Assembly: GCA_013289685.1 (NCBI GenBank)
Contig: JABCZL010000003.1
Span: 62,001 to 126,000 of the forward strand
Reading direction: 5' to 3'
DNA: 64,000 nt
DNA from: Acidobacteriota bacterium
GTDB lineage: Bacteria > Acidobacteriota > Terriglobia > Terriglobales > Acidobacteriaceae
A program made the position numbers and the translations under genes. This document shows, piece by piece, positions 18,041 through 25,899 of this stretch. Each line of letters opens with the position of its first letter. The first letter of the stretch is position 1. The notes beneath the pieces are model-generated. The model was not told the origin of the DNA, made no database searches, and saw only the letters and a program-made list of their open reading frames with translations.

Positions 18041-20500
18041 TTAGTGCCGGCCTCCGCCGCCGCCCCCGTGACCACCGTGGCGTCCGCCACCACCCCCGCC
18101 TCCGGGACGTCCACCGCGCCCTCGCCCGCGTCCCCCGCCTCCAGGACGCCCGCCGCGCCCACGATCTCCGCCGCGATCTCCGCTGCGCGGACGATCTCCG
18201 CCGCCACCCGCACTCACGTGAGGCGGGCCGTCGCGGTTGAAGTTCGGCTCTGCATCCGGCTCATCTGGAAAATCCCCGCCGCCCTCGATCACGAGCGATC
18301 CAGTCATCGCCGGTGCCGGTTGGCTCTCACCTTCCGCCGCCGGCGTGAGAGGAGCCATTGGCGGAGCTTCCCCGCCGCCCATCTTGGCGCGCTGCTCTTT
18401 CAGAATCGCCTTGCGTGACAGCCGGATGCGGTTGCCTTCCACCGCCAGCACCTTCACCAGCACCTGGTCGCCTTCCTTCAGTTCATCCCGCACATCGGCA
18501 ATGCGATGCTCCGCCACTTCGCTGATGTGCAGCAGGCCATCCGTTCCCGGCAGAATCTCCACGAACGCGCCGAAGTCGGCCAGCCGCGTCACCTTCCCGA
18601 GATAAGTCTTCCCTACCTCGGCTGTCGCCGTAATGTCGCCGATAATCTGCAGCGCCTTGGCCGCCGACGCCTGATCGCTCGACGCGACTTTGACCAGCCC
18701 GGAATCTTCCACGTCGATCTTCACTCCGGTCTGCTCCACGATGCTGCGAATCATCTTGCCGCCCGGCCCGATCAGATCGCGAATCTTGTCGACCGGGATC
18801 TGCACCGTGTAGAAGCGCGGCGCGTAATCGGAAATCTTCTCGCGCCCGGTCGTGATTACTTCCTCCATCTTGCCGAGGATGTGCAGCCGCCCACGCTGCG
18901 CCTGCGCCAGCGCTTCGCGCATGATCTGCGCCGTGATGCCGGCAACTTTGATATCCATCTGCAGCGCGGTAATGCCATCCTTCGTGCCGGCAACTTTGAA
19001 GTCCATATCGCCGTAGTGATCTTCCGCGCCCGCAATGTCGGTCAGAATGGCGTATTGATCGCCTTCCTTCACCAGCCCCATCGCAACTCCTGCGACCGGT
19101 GCCTTCAACGGAACGCCCGCATCCATCAGCGCAATCGACGCGCCGCAGATGGTCGCCATCGACGACGATCCGTTCGATTCCAGAATGTCGGAAACCACGC
19201 GCATGGCATACGGCCACTTCTCTTCGGTCGGCAACACCGCCGAGACCGCGCGTTCCGCTAGCGCTCCGTGCCCAATTTCGCGCCGTCCCGCTCCTCGCAT
19301 AAATCCAACCTCACCAACCGAAAACGGTGGAAAGTTATAGTGCAGCATGAAGCGCTTTTTGGCTTCGCCTTCGAAGCCCTCCAGCCGCTGCATATCGTCG
19401 CTGGTGCCTAACGTTGTCGTGACCAGCGCCTGCGTTTCGCCGCGGGTGAAGATCGCGCTGCCGTGAGTGCGGGGCAGCATGCCCGCTTCGATCCAGATTT
19501 CGCGAACTTCGTCGAAAGCGCGGGCATCGGGACGGCGCTTTTGATTGATGACCTGCTCGCGGAAAATGCGCTCCCTTAGAGCCTCGTAGTAGTGGTCGAG
19601 TTTCTTCTTGGCGGCGTCGTCCTCTTTATCGCTTCCAGACTTCGGCAGCGCGGCGGCCAATTTCTTTTTGATGTCTTTGACCAGCGTGTAGCTTTCCGCT
19701 TTGGGATGCTTCTTGGTATCGAGCGCGTCGGCCAGTTCGGTGCCGATCTTCCCTCTCAGATCGTTGTAATACGCGTCATCGAATTGCGGTGGCTCGACCT
19801 TGCGCTTGGGCTTGCCAACTTTCTCCCGAAGCTCGCTGATCGCCGCGCAAATCTTCTTGATCTCGGTGTGACCAAACTCGATCGCATCGACCACCGTTTC
19901 TTCTTTCACTTCTTTCGCGCCTGACTCGATCATCACGATGCCGTCGGCCGTTCCGACCACCATGATGTTGACCAGGCCCCCGCGCATCTCGTCGTACGTG
20001 GGATTCACGATGAACTGCCCGTCGATCAGCCCCACGCGCACGGCGCCGATAGGACCAAGAAACGGAATGTCAGAAAGCGTCAGCGCACACGAGGCGCCGT
20101 TGATGCCCAAAACGTCGGGATCGTTATTACTGTCGGCCGACAGCACGAAGGCAATGATCTGGGTCTCGCACTTGAAGCCCTCGGCAAACATGGGACGCAC
20201 CGGCCGGTCGATCTGGCGGCTGGTGAGCACTTCGCGCTCGCTCATGCGGCCTTCGCGCTTGATGAAGCCGCCGGGGAAACGTCCTCCGGCATAGGTGTAT
20301 TCGCGGTAATCGACGGTGAGGGGAAAAAAATCGATGCCTTCGCGCGGATCGGCGTTGGCGGTAGCGGTGGCGAGCACAACGTTTTCGCCGAGGCGGACCA
20401 CGGCCGCGCCTCCGGCCTGCTTGGCGAGCTTTCCAGTTTCAAATGAGATTTGTTTGCCGCCGGCGAGATGGACTGTAACGCTAGTTGCTTCTGGTTTCAT
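18041..20500 (-). CDS. pnp: polynucleotide phosphorylase with Arg/Gly-rich tail
   Basis: 3'-5' phosphorolytic exoribonuclease, 819 residues against about 700-710 in well-studied PNPases. Domains: first RNase PH core (about 10-140, with GGRFPGGFIKREGR), helical linker (150-235), second RNase PH core (about 320-545, with RTHGSAIFTRGETQ and GSSSMATICG), KH domain (about 560-620, IGPGGKMIR), S1 domain (about 630-700). The extra length is a C-terminal tail from about 720, dominated by RGG/GGG repeats with RPRSGDRGGDRGRGG. In E. coli the S1 end is followed by only a short tail, so this one is unusual. Confidence 0.97.
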   Translation of the reverse strand: MKPEATSVTVHLAGGKQISFETGKLAKQAGGAAVVRLGENVVLATATANADPREGIDFFPLTVDYREYTYAGGRFPGGFIKREGRMSEREVLTSRQIDRPVRPMFAEGFKCETQIIAFVLSADSNNDPDVLGINGASCALTLSDIPFLGPIGAVRVGLIDGQFIVNPTYDEMRGGLVNIMVVGTADGIVMIESGAKEVKEETVVDAIEFGHTEIKKICAAISELREKVGKPKRKVEPPQFDDAYYNDLRGKIGTELADALDTKKHPKAESYTLVKDIKKKLAAALPKSGSDKEDDAAKKKLDHYYEALRERIFREQVINQKRRPDARAFDEVREIWIEAGMLPRTHGSAIFTRGETQALVTTTLGTSDDMQRLEGFEGEAKKRFMLHYNFPPFSVGEVGFMRGAGRREIGHGALAERAVSAVLPTEEKWPYAMRVVSDILESNGSSSMATICGASIALMDAGVPLKAPVAGVAMGLVKEGDQYAILTDIAGAEDHYGDMDFKVAGTKDGITALQMDIKVAGITAQIMREALAQAQRGRLHILGKMEEVITTGREKISDYAPRFYTVQIPVDKIRDLIGPGGKMIRSIVEQTGVKIDVEDSGLVKVASSDQASAAKALQIIGDITATAEVGKTYLGKVTRLADFGAFVEILPGTDGLLHISEVAEHRIADVRDELKEGDQVLVKVLAVEGNRIRLSRKAILKEQRAKMGGGEAPPMAPLTPAAEGESQPAPAMTGSLVIEGGGDFPDEPDAEPNFNRDGPPHVSAGGGGDRPRSGDRGGDRGRGGRPGGGGRGRGRGGRPGGGGGGGRHGGHGGGGGGRH

Positions 20501-20548
20501 GATTCATTCCTTTGCGATGGAGCCGATCCGAGGTAAGCGCGAAGCGGT

Positions 20549-20594
20549 GGGTGCCCCATTTCTCGCGCGTTCTGGGCGCGAGAACTGGGGATTT
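20549..20594. repeat. palindromic repeat, family A copy 2
   Basis: Arms TCTCGCGCG/CGCGCGAGA-like with GGGTGCCCCA and TGGGGATTTT flanks. It lies in the rpsO-pnp spacer, about 50 bases upstream of the pnp start on the minus-strand transcript. Confidence 0.85.
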
Positions 20595-20754
20595 TGAATT
20601 CTTCCCCGACGAGACACACTCCGTCCGCAACGAAGCTGTGAGAGATGTTCGTGGCGCTTGAAAAACGCACGTGTGGAGATTTCCTCGATGCTGGCCGTCT
20701 CCCCAGAGACGGATTTCCAGAAATAGCCCGATTCGGATGCCCAGCTTTCGCGCT

Positions 20755-20796
20755 GGGTGCCCCATTTCTCGCGCGCCTTTTGCGCGAGAAGTGGGC
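20755..20796. repeat. palindromic repeat, family A copy 3
   Basis: GGGTGCCCCATTTCTCGCGC arm and the matching GCGCGAGAAGTGGGC arm. It sits 12 bases after the rpsO stop, so the rpsO-pnp spacer carries two copies in the same orientation. Confidence 0.85.
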
Positions 20797-20808
20797 CGGG
20801 CCAAGCGA

Positions 20809-21075
20809 TTACTTGCGGATGCCGAGTTTCGTAATGACCGTCTTATACCGCTCGGAATCGTATTTCTTCAGGTAGTCGAGCAAGCTACGCCGCTTGCTGA
20901 CCAGCATGAGCAGGCCGCGGCGCGAGCCGTGGTCTTTCTGGTGCGTCTTGAAGTGCTCCGTCAATTGGCCAATGCGTTCACTGAGCAACGCAATCTGAAC
21001 TTCCGGACTGCCGGTATCGCTGGGATGCGTGCCGTATTGGTCGATGAGGGATTTCTTGTGCTCTCTGGCTAACAC
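20809..21075 (-). CDS. rpsO: 30S ribosomal protein S15
   Basis: 88 residues (family 88-89) with the S15 signature: [38 protein letters not shown], and the [13 protein letters not shown] helix. It binds the 16S rRNA central domain early in assembly. GTG 21075 is the start, with AGGAG about 12 bases upstream. The rpsO-pnp order is widely conserved in bacteria. Confidence 0.97.
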   Translation of the reverse strand: MLAREHKKSLIDQYGTHPSDTGSPEVQIALLSERIGQLTEHFKTHQKDHGSRRGLLMLVSKRRSLLDYLKKYDSERYKTVITKLGIRK

Positions 21076-21172
21076 TTGCCTGGTGCACTCCTGTCTTTAA
21101 TCGATTGTCTTTGTGACGTTTACAGAGTACCACGGCGCCGCGCAGACCGTAAAGGATGGCTCGCCGGAAAGC

Positions 21173-21490
21173 TTAGGACAACAGGGTCTCCAAGTCGCGT
21201 GCGCCGTGCACCACCCGCAACACGAATATCTCTTCTTCCGTGAAGCGATAGAACAGCAGATGTTTAGGGAATTTCGGAATTAGGGTCCGCCGGACGCCCT
21301 GAAGTTCGAAAGACTTGAAGATGCATGGAGACCCGGCTGCGGGGTGGCGGACTACATCCCGGATCGCCGATGTGACCGCCCGTTCCCAGCGGAGCGCCAG
21401 ACGCTGCCCCGACTGGGCACGATACCAGTCAGCCTGCTCCAGGACGTCGGCGACGGCCGCATCGCTAAAAACAAGCCTTTGCTTCTTCAC
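21173..21490 (-). CDS. parE: ParE-type toxin
   Basis: 105 residues, RelE/ParE fold: an N-terminal strand and helix (VFSDAAVADVLEQADWY), the central RWERAVTSAIRDVVRHPAAG, then FPKHLLFYRFTEEEIFVLRVVHGARD. The C-terminal pattern is that of plasmid-stabilisation ParE rather than HigB. The gene follows its antitoxin with a 4-base overlap. ParE relatives usually act on gyrase, though some RelE-like members cleave mRNA, so the target is inferred. Confidence 0.85.
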   Translation of the reverse strand: MKKQRLVFSDAAVADVLEQADWYRAQSGQRLALRWERAVTSAIRDVVRHPAAGSPCIFKSFELQGVRRTLIPKFPKHLLFYRFTEEEIFVLRVVHGARDLETLLS

Positions 21491-21738
21491 CGGCGTCGGG
21501 CTTGCTCACGCAGGGCGGCAAGCAGGCCCTTGCGGCGAATCTCGGCCAGCGAAACTTCGATTTTAGGCCCCTTCGCGGCGGCGATGAGTTCCTGCTCGAG
21601 ATGGCCAAGACGACGCTCCTTGTCCTGACGGATCAGTTCCCGGACATACTCGCTCGGCGTTCCCCAATCCCCCGAGGCGACCTGGCCTTCCACATATTGT
21701 TTCAGTGCTTCGGGCAGAGAGATGTTCAAAGAAGTCAT
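21487..21738 (-). CDS. parD: ParD-type antitoxin
   Basis: About 83 residues. ATG 21738 is preferred over ATG 21744 because GAAGG then lies 7 bases upstream. The N-terminus TSLNISLPEALKQYVEGQV followed by WGTPSEYVRELIRQD is a ribbon-helix-helix DNA-binding fold of the ParD/CopG kind. The Arg/Lys-rich C-terminus is the toxin-binding part. It probably represses its own operon at the inverted repeat at 21747-21771. Confidence 0.85.
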   Translation of the reverse strand: MTSLNISLPEALKQYVEGQVASGDWGTPSEYVRELIRQDKERRLGHLEQELIAAAKGPKIEVSLAEIRRKGLLAALREQARRR

Positions 21739-21746
21739 GGGCATAC

Positions 21747-21771
21747 CTTCATATTATGACAGGATATGAAG
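21747..21771. promoter_or_regulatory. candidate ParD operator
   Basis: Exact 8-base inverted repeat, CTTCATAT (21747-21754) and ATATGAAG (21764-21771), 9 bases apart, directly upstream of parD. Position and symmetry fit a ribbon-helix-helix operator. Confidence 0.5.
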
Positions 21772-21934
21772 TTACTCAAGACCTGAAACGCACAGAGCAC
21801 GTCACAATTCGGAATTCTCGAAAAGCTTAACCAGCCCACCAATGCGGTCGAAAACCTCGTCAATGGTGATCACTGTCACTCCGGCGGGTGACCCACCCTT
21901 CGATTTTGTTTTCGCCAACCCGCGACACGACTGT

Positions 21935-21972
21935 GGGGTGCCCCATCCTTGCGCTTTTTGCAAGGGTGGGAC
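21935..21972. repeat. palindromic repeat, family B copy 2
   Basis: GGGGTGCCCCATCCTTGC with the mirrored GCAAGGGTGGGA. It carries the family-A flank GTGCCCCA together with the family-B stem. The surrounding 21772-22006 holds no convincing gene. A 26-codon open frame ending at 21802 is too short to judge. Confidence 0.7.
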
Positions 21973-22006
21973 GCGATGCTGCCGACGCATCGTTCCACCC
22001 CAGCCG

Positions 22007-22294
22007 CTAGGGCATGAGCGCGTGGCCCGCGGCGGCTCCACGCGACCGCGCTTTCCTCGTCTTAATCTCAGTGCGCAGCCCCAGCTTTTCGGCGTAGATC
22101 ACTAACATCTCCAAACTGAACTTCGACATCTTCCCGCGCAAGAGATCGCTCACCCTGGGCTGCGACTCATCCAGGAGGGTTTGCAGTTGCTTTTGCGAGT
22201 AACAGGCCGCGGACTTCACGATCTTGGTATGTAGATCGGCCTTGAGTTTGAGGGCGGCGGCTTCCTCGGGCGAGAATCCCAGATCCTCGAACAC
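22007..22294 (-). CDS. HTH protein, antitoxin-like (XRE/HTH_37)
   Basis: 95 residues from GTG 22294. The start FEDLGFSPEEAAALKLKADL is the characteristic lead of HTH_37/XRE antitoxins that pair with Gp49-like RelE toxins. The helix-turn-helix is SQKQLQTLLDESQPRVSDLL with the following helix. In such pairs the toxin gene comes first, but here a stop codon lies six codons before the start and an unrelated gene on the other strand follows. It therefore looks like an orphan or the remains of a broken module. The ending ARSRGAAAGHALMP looks like read-through into non-family sequence. Confidence 0.65.
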   Translation of the reverse strand: MFEDLGFSPEEAAALKLKADLHTKIVKSAACYSQKQLQTLLDESQPRVSDLLRGKMSKFSLEMLVIYAEKLGLRTEIKTRKARSRGAAAGHALMP

Positions 22295-22420
22295 ATTCTT
22301 GGTCTCTTTCTACTTAACGGACGAATGCGTCCGTCCCCACACGCGAAATTCCACTTGCCCTCTCCCCGGGCGCGAGCTAACGTGTTGTGCCAGACAATCG
22401 TTCGCCAGGAGTACATGCCT

Positions 22421-22870
22421 ATGTCAGCCGACGAAAATATTCAACTGTTGCGACGCTGGTTTCAGGAAGTATGGAATGAGGGCCGGATCCAGACGGTGTA
22501 TGACTTGCTTGCTCCGAATGCGGTAGCCCGCGGACAGAGGGGCGCGGAAGCGGAAATTCGCGGGCCCGAGGAATTCGAAAAGTTCGCGCTGGAGATTCGC
22601 GGCGCCTTCCCCGACATCAAGGTCAAAGTCGAGGACGTCTTTGGTGTGGACGACAAAGTTGTCCTGCGTTGGTCGGGCATCATGACGCACACCGGAGACG
22701 GTCCCGGGCTTCCTGCGAGCGGCCGGACCGTGCGCATTGGAGGCATCACAATCGCCCGCTTTGCCGATGGCAAGATCGTTGAGGGCTGGGACAGTTGGGA
22801 TCAGCTCGGAATGCTCGAGCAGATCGGCGTATACAAGCCGCCGCTCGTAGCGCAGATCGTCGCTGCGTAA
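22421..22870 (+). CDS. SnoaL-like / ester-cyclase-fold protein
   Basis: About 149 residues. ATG 22421 has AGGAG 9 bases upstream, while the ATG at 22415 is too close to it. SnoaL-type NTF2-fold pattern: NIQLLRRWFQEVWNEGRIQTVYDLLAP, then GPEEFEKFALEIRGAFPDIKVKVEDVF, and the closing DGKIVEGWDSWDQLGMLEQIG. Such proteins include polyketide cyclases and many with unknown small-molecule roles. No biosynthetic partner is adjacent. Confidence 0.85.
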   Translation: MSADENIQLLRRWFQEVWNEGRIQTVYDLLAPNAVARGQRGAEAEIRGPEEFEKFALEIRGAFPDIKVKVEDVFGVDDKVVLRWSGIMTHTGDGPGLPASGRTVRIGGITIARFADGKIVEGWDSWDQLGMLEQIGVYKPPLVAQIVAA

Positions 22871-23490
22871 GCCATCCGCGAATGTCCCGTCAGGGACATC
22901 TGACAATAGCCCGGCGTTTCCAACGCCGGGTACCCAGCCCAACCACAGAACCGCGTCCCGGCGGGACGCCCGAAACTCACCACCGAAACTTCAATCGTGG
23001 GCGCTTGCCCACCCCTATCCGTCGAATCCCCCAGGCATGTCCCATAGCGCCCCCACTTTTCCACAACCCCACCCTGTGATATCCAACCTTGACCCACGAT
23101 TTCAACTAAGCGATCATGGTCGAGGCCTTGACGGTGCGCGAAAAAGCCCATCGTCCCGTTCTGAGACTAGGCTCCCGCGATTTCGGTTCCTAAGTTCTTT
23201 AACATCAAGATTTTGCCCGTAAGTGATTGTGCCCCATAGATTTTTCCGCGATTTCCCGCTAAAGCGATGATTCCAATAGATCGGGGGGGAGGGGGGTGGG
23301 GGGTACTAAGCAGTAAACTTTCCAAAAACTGGAATCAACCAAGTTTCGAACCTTCGCTCGAAAAACAAACAGCAGGTTCCTCCACTCCGCCGTCGCATTC
23401 GCTCCGGCTCCGGTCGGAATGACAGGGTTTTTTGCTGCGCAAGGATTCCCACTCCACGATCCATCCCGCACAGGCAGTGCCCTGCCAGAC
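22871..23490. repeat. gene-free stretch with clustered short palindromes
   Basis: No gene is visible in 620 bases. At 22884-22970 three palindromes stand in a row: GTCCCGTCAGGGAC, GCCCGGCGTTTCCAACGCCGGG and GCGTCCCGGCGGGACGC. Farther on is a G-run tract (23283-23302). At about 23375-23412 a CGCTCCGGCTCCGGTCGGAATGAC-type sequence resembles the GGATGAC repeat family. The stretch seems to be a landing area for several repeat families. Confidence 0.6.
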
Positions 23491-24105
23491 CTACACGCCG
23501 TTGGGGCGCTGGCGGATCAGGGAGAGGAATTCGGAACGCGTCTCTTCTTCCTGCCGGAAACAGCCAAGCATTGACGACGTCACGGCAGCGGAGTGTTGCT
23601 TTTCGACGCCGCGCATCATCATGCAGAGATGGCGGGCTTCGATGACGACGCCGACGCCTTGGGGCTCGATTACTTTTTGGATGGTCTCGGCGATCTGGGT
23701 GGTGAGGCGCTCCTGAATTTGCAGGCGGCGCGAGAACAGTTCGATGAGGCGCGGAATTTTGCTGAGGCCGATGACGCGTCCGTTGGGGATGTAGGCGACG
23801 TGCACTTTGCCGAAGAACGGGAGCAGGTGGTGCTCGCAGAGGCTGAACATCTCGATGTCTTTGACGATGACCATTTCGTCGTAGCTCACGGTGAAGAGCG
23901 CGCCCTTGAGCAGGGCCTCGGGATCTTCCTGGTATCCCTTGGTGAGGAACTTCATGGCCTTGTGGACGCGTTCAGGAGTGTCGGCAAGGCCTTCGCGGCT
24001 GGGATCTTCACCGAGGCGGACGAGCATTTCGTGGACCAGGTCTTCGAAGGTAGCGCTGGTTACAGTGGGTATTTCTTTGGTCTGATTTGTCGGGGCTGGT
24101 TTCAT
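23491..24105 (-). CDS. folE: GTP cyclohydrolase I
   Basis: Converts GTP to 7,8-dihydroneopterin triphosphate, the entry to folate, biopterin and queuosine pathways. 204 residues, usual length. Zinc ligands are visible as Cys-His in [12 protein letters not shown] and Cys in [30 protein letters not shown] and TSSMLGCF are also family blocks. It begins 7 bases after the stop of a PTPS-like gene, so the three pterin genes (25139 to 23491) probably form one operon. Confidence 0.97.
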   Translation of the reverse strand: MKPAPTNQTKEIPTVTSATFEDLVHEMLVRLGEDPSREGLADTPERVHKAMKFLTKGYQEDPEALLKGALFTVSYDEMVIVKDIEMFSLCEHHLLPFFGKVHVAYIPNGRVIGLSKIPRLIELFSRRLQIQERLTTQIAETIQKVIEPQGVGVVIEARHLCMMMRGVEKQHSAAVTSSMLGCFRQEEETRSEFLSLIRQRPNGV

Positions 24106-24112
24106 TGGGTCC

Positions 24113-24535
24113 CTATTTTCTTGGTTCGGCCGTGCCGGCGTATTCGAAGGAGTTCATCATGGTTTCCTCGAGTCTTACTGTTTCCAGATGCGCCTGGTGA
24201 AAGCCGCGCTGCAATATTTCGAAGATCTCGATGGAGAGATTTTCCGTAGTGGGCACAAGTTGGGCGAATTCTTGCAGCGTATTCAGATTCTCCAGGTGGA
24301 AGCGGGAGAGCACTTCCCTTTCGACAAAGCCATCGAGATCGACCAGATTGCAGACCATGCCGGTTGCAGGGTCGACGGGGCCGCTGACGGTGACTTCGAG
24401 GGTGTAGTTGTGGCCGTGTCCGTGGGGGTTGTTGCACTTGCCGTAGGTGCGGACGTTTTCTTCGTCGGACATTTCCGCGCTGTGCAGGCGGTGCGACGAG
24501 GAGAAACGGTAGCGGCGCGTGAGGTGGGCTTTCAC
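24113..24535 (-). CDS. PTPS/QueD-family protein, catalytic residues altered
   Basis: 140 residues, 6-pyruvoyl-tetrahydropterin/6-carboxytetrahydropterin synthase family. [12 protein letters not shown] provides the first zinc His, and [19 protein letters not shown] provides the catalytic Cys and two zinc His. The [11 protein letters not shown] form and [12 protein letters not shown] are close to animal PTPS. Where the family has Asp-His of the catalytic triad (LDHKNL type), this protein reads RFHLENLN: aligned without gaps to its paralogue, Asp is His and His is Leu. GTG 24535 has CGGAG 6 bases upstream. It may be inactive or changed in specificity. Confidence 0.9.
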   Translation of the reverse strand: MKAHLTRRYRFSSSHRLHSAEMSDEENVRTYGKCNNPHGHGHNYTLEVTVSGPVDPATGMVCNLVDLDGFVEREVLSRFHLENLNTLQEFAQLVPTTENLSIEIFEILQRGFHQAHLETVRLEETMMNSFEYAGTAEPRK

Positions 24536-24586
24536 GCGAGCTCCGAGACGAGCACCGGGGCTAAAGCCCGATTCGATTGTGCGTGG

Positions 24587-24619
24587 CTTACGCGGCCCTG
24601 AAGGGCCGCTCTTCCACGG
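24587..24619. repeat. GCGGCCC/GGGCCGC palindromic repeat, copy 2
   Basis: CTTACGCGGCCCTGAAGGG and then CCGCTCTTCCACGG. Same family as 3963-3991 (opposite orientation) and 49508-49540. It lies between the two PTPS genes. Confidence 0.75.
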
Positions 24620-24660
24620 CAGAGCGGCCGTTTGTGCGCGAGTCCGGATGCGATGCGCAC

Positions 24661-24704
24661 GAGATCCTTCGCTGCGCCTGAAATGCGGCTCCGCTCAGGA
24701 TGAC
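24661..24704. repeat. GGATGAC-ended dispersed repeat, copy 1
   Basis: GAGATCCTTCGCTGCGCCTG followed by AAATGCGGCTCCGCTCAGGA and TGAC. A near-identical copy is at 39774-39816, and related inverted forms are at 6530-6643. Confidence 0.7.
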
Positions 24705-24728
24705 GTCTAAAGTTTGTGAGCGAAGACT

Positions 24729-25139
24729 TCATTTTTCACCGTAGAAATCGACGAAGAGGTCGGGGGTTTCGTAGACGCGGACGCGGTGCAGGCGGGCTTG
24801 CTGCAGTTTGGATTCCAGGCGCTGCCAGCAGGCGATGGCGAGATTCTCGGTCGTCGGAATCTGGGTGAAGAATTCGGGCACTTCTTTGTTGAGGAAGCGG
24901 TGGTCCATGGCGTCGAGGACTTCGCGGTGCATGATCTCTTTGAGTTGTTTGAGGTCGACGACGAAGCCGGAGCGGGGATCGACCTCGCCTTTCACGGTGA
25001 CTTCGAGGGTGTAGTTGTGGCCGTGCCCGTTGGAGTTGTTGCACTTGCCGAAGATGCGGCGGTTCTCTTCCGGCGTGAACGCGGGATTGTGGTAATAGTG
25101 CGAGGCGGAGAATTCGGCTTTTCTTGTTAGATAGACCAT
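24729..25139 (-). CDS. PTPS/QueD-family synthase, complete active site
   Basis: 136 residues. First zinc His in FSASHYYH, then [19 protein letters not shown] with the catalytic Cys and two zinc His. DAMDHRFLN carries the Asp-His of the triad, and TTENLAI and the closing VRVYETPDLFVDFYG complete the fold. The CNNxNGHGHNY motif and DHRFLN are as in animal-type 6-pyruvoyl-tetrahydropterin synthase. With FolE nearby and no other queuosine genes visible, a tetrahydropterin cofactor is as likely as queuosine precursor synthesis (inference). Confidence 0.92.
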   Translation of the reverse strand: MVYLTRKAEFSASHYYHNPAFTPEENRRIFGKCNNSNGHGHNYTLEVTVKGEVDPRSGFVVDLKQLKEIMHREVLDAMDHRFLNKEVPEFFTQIPTTENLAIACWQRLESKLQQARLHRVRVYETPDLFVDFYGEK

Positions 25140-25206
25140 AGAGAACCAGTTGTCAGTTGCCAGCTGCCAGTTGCCAGTACTTCAAAACCAACCTATAAAC
25201 ACTCGC

Positions 25207-25899
25207 TCAATTCAAGTTCGGCGCCAGTTCCGCTGGAGGCTCCAGCGCATAGGGAGGAATCGACTGCCATTTCGGAGAGCTGGTGGTTTCTTCCTCCGGG
25301 CAAAAATTCTTGTTCGGTTCAAAAACGCTGATCTTGTAGAGATAGCGTTTGTGCTCCTGGGGATAGTAAGCGAACGTGAAGGCGATGCCCTTCTTTTTGT
25401 CGATCCAAAACACGAGAGGGCGGTCGCCCAGGGCCGGAGCCGGCGGAGTCAGCAGAGTGAAAGCCCGAAGATCTTTGTAGGCGCTCGCAATTTTCTCGCT
25501 GTGATCGAAAGTAGTGATGCCCTCGGCGGTGTGGAAGCGCGTGGTGGTGGACTCGATCTGGAAGACCTTTCCTTTTTTGAGGCGAATGAGGAGGTCGCCG
25601 TGGCCGGTCGGGTTTTGGGCGTCCACCCAATCGAGGGTCGTGCCGCAACTGTTCTCCCACTCCTGGTCCTCGGATTTCTTGGGGAAGAGTTCGAGTGCGC
25701 GGTCGCGCGTGTCGCCCAGCTTGAGAGGGCCAACACGCGAGCCGGGTTCGATGGTTTCTTCGCTGGAAAGCGGACGGGCGTTGGAGTCCTGCGGAATGAT
25801 TGCAGCCGAGGGCTGAGCACTCAGGATTGCGGGCGGAGTTGTCGGGCCGGATATTGACAAAAAGAAAACGGTCGGCAGAATGAGGGTCATTAAGTTCAT
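25207..25899 (-). CDS. secreted protein of unknown function, coupled to a glycosyltransferase
   Basis: About 230 residues from ATG 25899, which overlaps the stop of the glycosyltransferase gene as ATGA; translation is probably coupled. A signal peptide (LILPTVFFLSISG) precedes a compact domain with GPLKLGDTRDRALELFP, CGTTLDWVDAQNPTGHGDLL and KIASAYKDLRAF. This pattern is seen in small secreted proteins that lack assigned function. The frame stays open far upstream inside the neighbour, but that part is out of frame shadow. Confidence 0.75.
   Translation of the reverse strand: MNLMTLILPTVFFLSISGPTTPPAILSAQPSAAIIPQDSNARPLSSEETIEPGSRVGPLKLGDTRDRALELFPKKSEDQEWENSCGTTLDWVDAQNPTGHGDLLIRLKKGKVFQIESTTTRFHTAEGITTFDHSEKIASAYKDLRAFTLLTPPAPALGDRPLVFWIDKKKGIAFTFAYYPQEHKRYLYKISVFEPNKNFCPEEETTSSPKWQSIPPYALEPPAELAPNLN

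Noticed and set aside
20481..20804. 107-codon minus-strand frame in the rpsO-pnp spacer
   Set aside because: It is made mostly of two translated family-A palindromes (ARPTSRAKGAREMGHP-like), so it reflects the repeat and not a protein.
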